NCBI RefSeq assembly: GCF_000330505.1
Contig: NW_004440380.1
Coordinates: 67,866-79,340, forward strand
DNA from: Entamoeba invadens IP1
Taxonomy: Eukaryota; Evosea; Mastigamoebida; Endamoebidae
Length of the DNA stretch: 11,475 bases
Direction: 5' to 3'
Position 1 is the first letter of the stretch. Each line of letters opens with the position of its first letter. This document shows positions 1 to 7,165 of this stretch, in pieces. Both the position numbers and the translations under genes were made by a program. A model generated the notes under the pieces. The model saw only the letters and a list, made by a program, of their open reading frames with translations. It made no database searches and had not been told where the DNA came from.

Positions 1-236
1 AATAGAAAATGTTATTTGGAAATGCCGAATATTTTTATTCGATTTTTGTGAAATGACCCTGCAAATAAATCGAATAGAAGCTATACTGTATAGTAAGTAA
101 TTATAAATTTACTATAAAATATTTTTTCAAGACAGGTTTTTCCAAACGTGACAGCTTTTTCGCATGACTGTAATTGTTTTAACATTTAAAAACAAAAATC
201 ATTTAAATCGAACATAATTTACGACAAATGTGAATA

Positions 237-244
237 GTGTTCAT
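237..244. repeat. Left 8-bp target-site duplication of the MITE
   Basis: The octamer GTGTTCAT lies directly before the left terminal inverted repeat. It recurs directly after the right one at 384-391. Eight-base duplications are the hallmark of hAT-superfamily insertion. Confidence 0.85.
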
Positions 245-383
245 TAGGCTTCGCACCCGAGAATTTTATTATCAAAAATTAGTATCGAAAAACGTTATTA
301 AAACGGGTCATCTTTTCTTTACCGTTTTATTAGCTTTTTTAGATACTAATTTTTAATAAGAAAATTCTCGGGTGCGAAGCCTA
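245..383. mobile_element. 139-bp hAT-like foldback MITE
   Basis: This short non-coding element is almost entirely palindromic. The left arm (245-286) and the right arm (342-383) are 42 bp each with only two mismatches. The outer 23 bases are perfect and begin TAGGCTTCGCACCCGAG. Inside, a second weaker inverted repeat (roughly 294-308 with 322-336) closes most of the remaining sequence, leaving a small pyrimidine-rich loop. Identical octamers flank it. It has no coding capacity, so it would depend on a transposase encoded elsewhere. The 8-bp duplication plus a TA-starting terminus fits hAT. hAT, Mutator, piggyBac and mariner elements are known in E. invadens and E. moshkovskii. The near-identical arms and perfect duplication suggest a recent insertion. 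A single-copy foldback is the alternative, but the duplication argues against it. Confidence 0.85.
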
Positions 384-391
384 GTGTTCAT
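384..391. repeat. Right 8-bp target-site duplication of the MITE
   Basis: GTGTTCAT follows the right terminal inverted repeat directly and matches 237-244 exactly. Confidence 0.85.
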
Positions 392-422
392 AAAATAAAA
401 TAGAATATTTATACTAAAAATG

Positions 423-477
423 TATTTGAAAATAAATAAAAAATACTAAACTTGTTATTAGTATATTATTTCAAATA
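423..477. repeat. AT-rich imperfect palindrome
   Basis: Left arm 423-449, starting TATTTGAAAATAA, faces right arm 454-477, which ends TTATTTCAAATA. The arms pair with small gaps around a 4-base loop. It could be a worn foldback element or simply AT-rich chance. No target duplication was seen. Confidence 0.35.
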
Positions 478-510
478 ATAAAGTTTTTATTTGGAAACTG
501 AGAAAAATTT

Positions 511-913
511 CATTAATTCCACTTAAAATAAATTTATTTTTTTCTATTATTATATTAAAATTATAATCACAGGCTATAAAAAATTGGAAAGATATTTGGA
601 ATAATTCAAGAAATCAAGAAATACCGAAAATTCACCTCGAGTCAGTGAAACCGAGTGAGACGGAGCATTGAAAAAAGTTCATAAAGACACACTCAAACAG
701 TCTATTTATGCACCGTTTACCCACTTTCCAAATCCTCCTTAACCCCCTCCAATTCGCAAACGAGGTGGAACCGCACCCTCGTCCACACAGTACGGACAGG
801 GAAAGTGGGTGACATGGGGACGCACAAACATTGTTTGAAAAGTGGACTTTTTATAAAAAAACACTTGCGGCGAATATTATATTTTGGTAAATGTGGTTGT
901 GGTCAATGTAGGT
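511..913 (+). mobile_element. Structured 0.4-kb repeat, copy A
   Basis: This is a non-coding repeat whose second copy lies in the same orientation at 2808-3246. It is GC-richer than its surroundings. The last 81 bases (833-913) differ from copy B (3163-3243) at only two positions. The block around 622-675 is also nearly identical. It contains nested inverted repeats that are kept in both copies: outer arms 720-729 and 800-809 (CCCACTTTCC with its complement), an inner hairpin 760-765 with 777-782 (ACGAGG/CCTCGT), and a distal hairpin 840-866. The right end keeps the terminal motif GTCAATGTAGG. The left terminus (from about 511) is eroded compared with copy B. A non-autonomous transposon relic fits best. 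A structured-RNA or regulatory repeat is possible. Confidence 0.65.
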
Positions 914-1200
914 TCAAAAATTATTATATAAAAAATAATAGTAGTTTTTTATATGTTTTAGTACTCTAATTGTATTAAATTATAACAATTGGTGTTGTTG
1001 AATTTATAAAACCCTCTTTCATATATTTCGGGATTGCTAAAGAGCCATAATTAAGTCAATTATTAATTATAATAATAATTTAAATAAATCAAACCATACT
1101 AAAAAATTAATTTTTAATAATATTATAAAAAATACAAAAAAGTGTTTTTATTATAACAATAAAAATTTTGAAAAAAACAAAATCACAGTTGTATTTTCCA

Positions 1201-1581
1201 ATGAAAGATGTCTCTTCGATGGGATTATTCATAAGTAGTGTTGTTTTAGGATCGATCCTCGTTATAACTTTAATCACTGTAATGACAATGGGACTAATTT
1301 ACAGTGTCATTTTTTCGAAAATAAGTGATGGTGGGTTGGCTGAAAAGTGTATTTTATATGTCTTATCATTATTAGTCCCGCCATTCATTTACATGTTCAC
1401 AAAGTACATTGGAAAAGTTAAAAAGTATTCGCAAATATCTCTAATTATTGCAGGTGCCTGTTTTTCTGTTGTTTCCTTTGCATTGTTTGGGTGGTCTGCA
1501 TCAGTCCCGACGAGGGTTCCATTCAAATGGAGTGATGTTAATTTCGAGAAAAGAATAAAATTTGAAAACGAAGTTTGTTGA
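1201..1581 (+). CDS. Hypothetical multi-span membrane protein, 126 aa
   Basis: I do not recognise this protein. The first ATG in the frame is at 1201. The frame stays open upstream to about 1168 without another ATG. The product is 126 aa and strongly hydrophobic, with likely membrane segments at residues 8-38, 50-70 and 78-100. The short loops between them carry the charged residues, and a basic/acidic tail (109-126) follows. Such a run of hydrophobic residues, interrupted by plausible loops, is hard to get by chance in AT-rich intergenic DNA. No TATTTAAA-type promoter is evident just upstream. The gene sits between the two copies of the 0.4-kb repeat, and the next frame on the same strand starts 279 bases downstream. 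It could be a small membrane protein, or a fragment of a larger transporter whose other exons are lost. Confidence 0.5.
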   Translation: MKDVSSMGLFISSVVLGSILVITLITVMTMGLIYSVIFSKISDGGLAEKCILYVLSLLVPPFIYMFTKYIGKVKKYSQISLIIAGACFSVVSFALFGWSASVPTRVPFKWSDVNFEKRIKFENEVC

Positions 1582-1860
1582 TATTATTAAATACTGTTGA
1601 AACAAACACAACAGTTAAACACAATAAAACAAGTTGTTATTAAATAATTTTAATAACAACATTATTTTGTAATATATATCAAATACTCATTTTAATATTT
1701 ATATTATTTATTTCGAAACACTTATTAGCATTATAATTTGAATAAAATATTCATTTATAATATATATGGTATTAATGTAAACAATGAAACAATAATTTAA
1801 GTTGTTAATTATAATATTAAATTGATTGACACACAGTCATCGTGTTGTTTAAATACACGG

Positions 1861-2280
1861 ATGAACGAAAAGCATTTTGAGTATTTTATAGACTGCCCAT
1901 TTGTGAAATATATACCAACCGATATTGAAAAATGTAAAGACTTGGGAGGACATACCACTTGTCCAGCAAAATTACTTAACATGTCAAAGGGTGATGGGTG
2001 CGTTGAAATGATCGGACCGGATGGTGGGTATCTCATAACATGCATTGTATCTTTGGGAATTACTGCTGTTGGTTATACCTATTGCACTATCTATGCATTT
2101 GTGTTGTTTTTAAAGAAGGGTCTTGATTGTAGTGAATTAAATCAAAGTGACTATGTGGCAGATCACCGTGAAGAAAATAATAATGAACCAGAAGTAAATA
2201 TGCAAGTGGAAATGCAAAGACAAGAGTTACACAATAAAATGCAACAAAACTCGGAAACCACTGAATCTTCAAGTGTATAA
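1861..2280 (+). CDS. Acetyl-CoA transporter-like C-terminal fragment, 139 aa
   Basis: The first ATG is at 1861. The frame is open upstream only to 1801, where a stop lies at 1798-1800, so nothing N-terminal can be added in frame. Residues 22-63 (an E-x-CK-x-LGG motif, spaced cysteines, then GPDGGYLITCI) lead into one membrane span (about 57-85). In order and spacing this resembles the end of SLC33A1/AT-1 acetyl-CoA transporters, where a CK-x-LGG cysteine loop and a DGYY motif precede the last helix. That comparison is from family knowledge, not a search. A hydrophilic Q/E/N/S-rich tail (residues 90-139) follows and would be cytosolic. AT-1 proteins have about 11-12 spans and several hundred residues, so this is a truncated copy, the last exon of a broken gene, or a stand-alone derivative. 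A/T-rich TATAATT and TTTAAAATTAA downstream would suit 3'-end formation. Confidence 0.5.
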   Translation: MNEKHFEYFIDCPFVKYIPTDIEKCKDLGGHTTCPAKLLNMSKGDGCVEMIGPDGGYLITCIVSLGITAVGYTYCTIYAFVLFLKKGLDCSELNQSDYVADHREENNNEPEVNMQVEMQRQELHNKMQQNSETTESSSV

Positions 2281-2807
2281 CTCAAAAGAAAGTATAATTC
2301 ATTTAAAATTAATATTTAAATACTAATATTTATAAACAAAGTTTTAAACAAAGAATAATTAAAAAAATCTACAATTTCTATTCCCGAGTGATAATAAAGT
2401 CTGTATAGAATATTTTCTGGTTGACAAATTGAAAATGTGTGTGTTTAAAATGGGAATTAATAAAATAAATTGAAATTTTAGTAAAAACCGTGAAACTACG
2501 TTTTCAAAGTGTTAAAACATTTTGAAATAAAAATCAAAAGTTTAATAAAAGTTATAATAAGTTAAAATTCTTCTAACACCGTTAAAAAGCAGAAAATGTA
2601 ATCACGTTGTAAATTATTTAATTAAAATATCAGTTTAAAAAGAACAAATAAATAATTTTGAAATATGTTTGTCTTTCCTTAAGTTGTTAAATCATTTCAA
2701 TAATAATGTTGAAAATGCTATTGTTGTCAATTTAAACAATTATAACAAACAATGAACATAAATTTGAAACAAGAGAAAATGAAATTTTGTATTCAATTAT
2801 AACAATT
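2281..2807. other. AT-rich intergenic stretch
   Basis: No open frame with coding character, tRNA-like B box or long repeat was seen. It separates the transporter-like frame from repeat copy B. Its right end (2788-2809) matches 971-992 at 21 of 22 positions. Confidence 0.6.
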
Positions 2808-3246
2808 GGGACTACATTGACAACCACCTCTTAAAATAAATTTGTTTTTTCTATTTGGAATCATATTCAAATTAAAATTATAGTAAATAGGAAACTGGGA
2901 AGATATTAGGTCTGGTTCCCTAATTCAAAAAATGCCGAAAATTCACCTCGAGTTAGTGAAAACCAAGTGAGACGGAGCATTGAAAAGTAGTTTATAAAGA
3001 CGCAATCGAACAGTCTGTTTGTACCGTTTCACCCACTTTCCAAGTCCTCCCTTGGCGCGGATCCCCCCTGACCCCCCCCCCCCCCCCCGCAAACGAGGTG
3101 GAACCATATCCTCGTCCACACATTACTTACAGTGAAAGTGGGCGACATGGGGACGCATTAGTGTTTGAAAAGTGGACTTTTTATAAAAAAACACTTGCGG
3201 CAAATATTATATTTTGGTAAATGTGGTGGTGGTCAATGTAGGTCCC
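2808..3246 (+). mobile_element. Structured 0.4-kb repeat, copy B, with terminal inverted repeats
   Basis: This is the second, better preserved copy of the repeat at 511-913, in the same orientation. Its ends are inverted repeats. The left end reads GGGACTACATTGACAACCACC (2808-2828 region). The reverse complement of the right end (about 3224-3246) is the same sequence apart from one gap and one substitution. Internal hairpins match copy A: 3032-3040 with 3134-3142, 3093-3098 with 3110-3115, and 3170-3196. A C-rich insertion (about 3052-3088) is absent from copy A. No convincing target-site duplication is visible, and there is no coding capacity. A MITE-type non-autonomous DNA element is most likely, superfamily unknown. 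Confidence 0.65.
3072..3088 (+). repeat. 17-base poly-C tract
   Basis: There are seventeen consecutive C residues inside repeat copy B, preceded by a six-C run at 3063-3068. Copy A has only a five-C run at the matching place (743-747). The length should be treated as uncertain, because homopolymers often miscall or vary. Confidence 0.9.
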
Positions 3247-3334
3247 TTATCTAAACTCAATTAATTTTTTTCATTATATTTTTAGTAAAATTATAAAATT
3301 CAATACACTTAAAAAACTATTCCCTAAAAATAAT

Positions 3335-3901
3335 TTAGAGTAAAAGAGCCAAGACGAACGCCATGATCGCTGAAAGAGTCACAGCAGAGTCTTTGGCGGT
3401 GTGGTAAAAGCCATCTTTATCAGTGAAGCATTTGTCCATATCTTTGTTGATGATATTTGATGGAGTTCCAGTACAGCTGTTGGATGCATCATAATCATTT
3501 TTAATGAACTTTCCATCTTTAATTTCCGTTTTTGTTGAAGTTGTTTCTGACGTTTTGATACACCCAGATTTAAGAAGTGTTTCTATTGGTCTTGCTTCAC
3601 TTTCTTTGATTTTGCAGTCTTTAGCATCAATGTATGCATAATCAACAACTAAGTATTCTGGAAGGTTATCGACAAAGGACTGACCGTTCTTAAGATCAAA
3701 AGAACCATCATCATGCCAATCACCACAACCTGTTGTTGATGTGTAACCTTTGGCTTTTTTGTCTTCTCTGACATATTTAGTATAAGTGTTGCCTCCAGTA
3801 TAATAACACTTATCAAGAAGATAGACATTCATGTATTCGTTATCCATGGTCATAAGATATTCTGCTTGAGCTACAAATGCGATAAGAATGATAGAAATCA
3901 T
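3335..3901 (-). CDS. Secreted, probably GPI-anchored Cys-containing surface protein, 188 aa
   Basis: A short signal peptide (residues 1-14, ending AQA before E) opens the protein. The mature part (about 15-170) is polar, rich in D, K and T, and has six cysteines (32, 59, 96, 114, 143, 158) that could form three disulfides. The C-terminus is a hydrophobic tail (173-188) with no basic residues after it, preceded by small or polar residues (K-D-S-A, 170-173) that suit a GPI omega site. This is the layout of a cell-surface lipid-anchored protein, though it could instead have a simple C-terminal membrane anchor. I do not recognise a named family. The start is supported by a TATTTAAA box 28-35 bases upstream, which fits the very short 5' leaders of Entamoeba. 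The TAA stop is followed within a few bases by TATTT (3328-3332), matching the TA(A/T)TT 3'-end motif. The frame is undamaged. Repeat copy B ends about 90 bases beyond its stop. Confidence 0.8.
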   Translation of the reverse strand: MISIILIAFVAQAEYLMTMDNEYMNVYLLDKCYYTGGNTYTKYVREDKKAKGYTSTTGCGDWHDDGSFDLKNGQSFVDNLPEYLVVDYAYIDAKDCKIKESEARPIETLLKSGCIKTSETTSTKTEIKDGKFIKNDYDASNSCTGTPSNIINKDMDKCFTDKDGFYHTAKDSAVTLSAIMAFVLALLL

Positions 3902-3928
3902 TTGATGTAAATTAGTTTATGACTCGAG

Positions 3929-3936
3929 TTTAAATA
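3929..3936 (-). promoter_or_regulatory. TATTTAAA core promoter box
   Basis: Read on the minus strand this is TATTTAAA, the Entamoeba TATA-like consensus. It ends 28 bases before the ATG at 3901. Transcription would therefore begin close to the start codon, as is usual in this genus. Confidence 0.65.
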
Positions 3937-3939
3937 GTA

Positions 3940-5380
3940 ATGTAGACCTAATAATAACATGTATATTATCGTGAAAAATGGATATTTCATTCAATGTGTT
4001 AGATTCTTAATTTATATTGTTTTGTTTTTAAAAACAATATATAAAAAATATATACAATTCTGTTTATTAAATTGTCAATTACAAAAGATTGTATACCTAT
4101 TCAAATATAAAACTAATCATTTTATCATTATATTGTATTAATATTATTAAAACATGTTTTTTTTTCTAAAATTAAAAAACAAACAACACGTCATTTCAGT
4201 TGTAATCTTCATCTTTGTTTGAGTTGAATTGTTTTTAAAACATTAATTATATTATAATATAATAATATTATATTAAAATTATAATATAAAATGTTATTTT
4301 AAGCTTATTATATTTGTTTGGTAAACAATCTATTTTAAACAACACATGTCAAAAATTGAAAACATTAATATATAAACCATTGTTTTTTACATTTGAAACA
4401 ACAAATTTAATATAAAACAGCAATCAAATAACAAATCATAACTATTTTAAATTGAATAAATACCCTTGAATGAAATACATTTTTTGTGGATTTTTAAACA
4501 CAGTTTTTTATATTTTAAATAATTGCATATTTATTTTCATATCACTTATATAATTTTTAAATATGAAACACTTCATTTAATAATATTAAATAGTTCATTG
4601 TCTGTAATGAATACGTATGTTTGTACTTGATTTTAATATAGTAGTTCTTTCCAATACGCCTTAACTAACAATATATAATTTCACTTGTATCTCACAATAA
4701 AATTTAACATATTAATTAAATGTATGATCAAGTAATACATTGATCATGTACATAATTTAAACAATATCAAAAAAGGTCATCAATCGTGCCAACAAGGCGA
4801 GCAAAGTAATTTTAATTATTTTTCAGATTTCAAAAAACACACAAGTTTTGCTCCGAATTGAAGCGAGAGTATAAGGAAAACAAAATATCGTATTGAAAAT
4901 TGAAATTTTTGTGTTATTACAAAAAATGTCAAAAATTATATATACATAAATCTCTCCATACATCATCAAATATAAAAATAGGGACATCATTGGTATTATT
5001 TATTTTTAATATCATTATAAATGAAAGTGTTATATTGAATCAATTAAAATACAGTCTTTGATCAATTAACTTTCGACCGTAACTATTAAGTCTTATATCA
5101 TAAGTGGATATCAAATTTTGACATATAGACGTGTTTATGCAACTTATGCGTATAATATAAAAGTTAAAATATGCTTAATGTTGTAAACAAACACTAAAAA
5201 ATGGAAAAAAAATAAAAAAACACACTTTATTTGTTGTATTGACTTTTATGTATTTAAATATGTGTGTTGAAAATGCATCAAACACTAATAAGTCGTTTGA
5301 AATACTAATTTAATATTAAATTATTGGAAACAACCATGATAATCAAAATGTGATATTATTGTTTTTAATATCAAGCTTAA
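3940..5380. other. AT-rich gene desert
   Basis: There is no frame here with coding character. The one short plus-strand frame near 3959-4141 is a low-complexity I/L/K/Y translation of AT-rich DNA. The stretch includes A/T palindromic low-complexity sequence around 4245-4290. A small island of more balanced composition lies near 4780-4870, with GAGCAAA facing TTTGCTC, and I could not assign it. Confidence 0.6.
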
Positions 5381-5562
5381 AAAGTGAGTTCATTTATGCG
5401 AGGTAAAAGGTGTATATCAAAAACAATATTACAAAAACTATTATACTTTATATTAAGAAAAATGTTGACAAAATTGAGCAACGTTCATCGTATTGAAATA
5501 TTTTATTATCGCGACTTACACCAAACGCAATATTTATATACAATAAAAAAATATTTTGAAAA

Positions 5563-5823
5563 ATGTTTCCCAATGTTTTTAATACATATTTAAAAACGAC
5601 TTCTAAAAATAATACTAAAAAATCCATTTTTACAAACATTCAAACAAAAGGAAAATATAAAAACTATTTTGAATACAACAAGAATGATACAAATGAAGAG
5701 GAAAATAGATTTTATAGTGACAAAAAAATGGGTTTGAAAACAATGGAATTTGAAAAAAACGACTATTTAAAAAACTATTTTAAAAATGAAAAAGAAGTAA
5801 AAAAGAATGTAAGACATTTATAA
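5563..5823 (+). CDS. Weak hypothetical frame, possibly a coding remnant
   Basis: This 86-codon frame starts at ATG 5563 and ends with TAA. It encodes a hydrophilic K/N/E/Y-rich peptide with no recognisable motif. A second frame directly upstream (ATG at 5396, open to 5593) overlaps it in another register. The two could be one reading frame broken near 5563. Stop codons are common in AT-rich DNA, so consecutive open runs covering about 430 bases are mildly suggestive of former coding sequence. Composition alone could explain them. No function is assigned. Confidence 0.25.
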   Translation: MFPNVFNTYLKTTSKNNTKKSIFTNIQTKGKYKNYFEYNKNDTNEEENRFYSDKKMGLKTMEFEKNDYLKNYFKNEKEVKKNVRHL

Positions 5824-5910
5824 GTTTATTAATGAGCATAAAAAATGACAAAATCTTAGCAAAAAACTCAACATAAACAACTGTTACAATAAACAAACAA
5901 AAAAATCAAA

Positions 5911-6667
5911 TCATTTTGTCTTAAATATGTTAAAAATGTGTTCAAACTTCTCGCCAGCCCTTTCAATTTGATTTTTATTACCAGCAACACAACAAACCGC
6001 GTTTTGTAAACCCTTTGTTATCACGTGTATTTTCTCCTTTATTTTCTCGAGTATAACACCAAACAATTGTTCTCGCAATTCATTAAAATTCTCAACAAAA
6101 TTCCCTACTTCCTTTTCCACACAATATTCAAAGAAAATTTGTGGATTTGTAGGCGCATCGTACACTGCCAAACAATGAACTGTTCGATTTCCTCCTCACT
6201 CATTTTTAGGGTTTCACAAAATTGTGGAATTTTTCGGAAATATTGGATGTTTTAGAAATGTGTGGGTCTTTGTATAAAGTGATACATACATTCCCATTCG
6301 TTTGTTAACTCAACGACCCGTCATACGCTCTTCCTTCAACTCACATTTTGTTCCACACACAAAAAAATTCTTTTCGATGATTTCAAAAAGCGCTTTTAAA
6401 TTTGCGTCGAATGGATGACCATTTTAAGGAAGTTGAAGGACATCACAACGTAATTGGTTTTTTTGTGGGTAACACGAAAAACTCGTTCATCTGATTTTCC
6501 TCGTTAATTTTGATATTGGGACCGACCTCTGACTTATCCATAAACGTCTGAATCACACCAAGTTTGTTCAAAACGTTGTCTTTTGCACTTTCATCACATG
6601 AATAAAACAACTTTGCACGATGAACTGAAAAATAACATTTTTTGTTATGTTGTATGCAGACTTTGTG
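5911..6667 (-). pseudogene. Decayed protein-coding gene of unknown function
   Basis: Reading on the minus strand, protein-like sequence can be followed through several frame changes. 6667-6446 begins HKVCIQHNKKCYFSV and ends at TGA 6443-6445. The neighbouring frame then continues through TAA 6424-6426 (N-G-H-P-F-D-A-N-L-K) to TGA 6310-6312. A third frame resumes at E-L-T-N-E-W-E-C, with TAA at 6252-6254, and runs to about 6175. A last frame (about 6171-5911) is acidic/basic and helix-like and ends in TGA. That makes at least three stops and three frameshifts. The K-K-C-Y-F-S-V opening followed by K-L-F-Y-S is faintly reminiscent of the early strands of a PH domain. That is weak, and I do not assign a family. 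The gene runs in the same direction as the kinase pseudogene, about 300 bases downstream of its end. Confidence 0.55.
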
Positions 6668-6975
6668 TCACTAACACGTTTAAGTTGTTATCTAATTTTA
6701 TATGTGAGACATCACTTATCTCATACAATAAAAAATAAAAATCGAAAATTTTGCATTCAGTTTATAGTAAATCTTCTGGAGAGTATAAAATAGTTAATAA
6801 GTTATTTGGGTTATAATACTTCAAATAATATTACTGAACCTTATTTATTCGTTTGTAAATTTAATTTGTCCCATGTTTATTTCTTCTTTTTGGTTTCAAA
6901 ATTTAATTTTGACACTTTGGTACGACATTTATATTATTCATGTTCATACAACTCAACAATTAAACCATAAAACAA
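6668..6975. other. AT-rich spacer between two minus-strand pseudogenes
   Basis: I saw no coding sequence in any frame and no clear promoter box. It may still contain the lost 5' end of the gene at 5911-6667. Confidence 0.5.
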
Positions 6976-7162
6976 TTACAAAGCAAGTAAATTAACTATT
7001 CTATCAATAGATACTCTATTCGTTTTTTCTTGTTCCCAGCACATTTCTATCGCTTTAAACAGAGTTTCTGGAATATCATTTCTTTTTCAAGTCGTTTTCC
7101 CGACATAACAAACTCGGCTATTTTCATGGAAACTTAAATGTGTCAAGTAAATACGCTTTACA
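6976..7162 (-). other. Detached C-lobe end of the TMK kinase domain
   Basis: Beyond the stop at 7163 the same frame continues for 12 codons (C-K-A-Y-L-L-D-T-F-K-F-P) to a TGA at 7124-7126, where K-I-A-E-F-V-M-S-G-K-R-L resumes. A frameshift near 7085 then leads to N-D-I-P-E-T-L-F-K-A-I-E-M-C-W, V-S-I-D-R-I-V-N-L-L and the natural TAA at 6976. The MCW and the R in V-S-I-D-R are usual for the final kinase helices. This shows the stop at 7163 is a lesion and not the original end. Confidence 0.8.
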
Positions 7163-7165
7163 TTA

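Noticed and set aside
1809..2272. Minus-strand frames opposite the transporter-like gene
   Set aside because: They lie wholly within the better supported plus-strand frame and have no domain or signal of their own.
511..3246. Direct repeats as LTRs of a retrotransposon
   Set aside because: The copies do not begin TG and end CA. The DNA between them encodes no Gag, protease or reverse transcriptase. Copy B has its own terminal inverted repeats.
3959..4141. 60-codon plus-strand frame
   Set aside because: It is a low-complexity I/L/K/Y/F translation of AT-rich DNA with no motif or promoter, and no coding asymmetry.
4721..4760. TGATCA-containing inverted repeat
   Set aside because: It is short and AT-rich with imperfect arms, within chance expectation for this composition.
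4780..4870. Balanced-composition island as a small RNA gene or tRNA
   Set aside because: There is no cloverleaf, no B-box-like GGTTCGANTCC and no recognisable snRNA motif. Only a weak 7-base inverted repeat was found.
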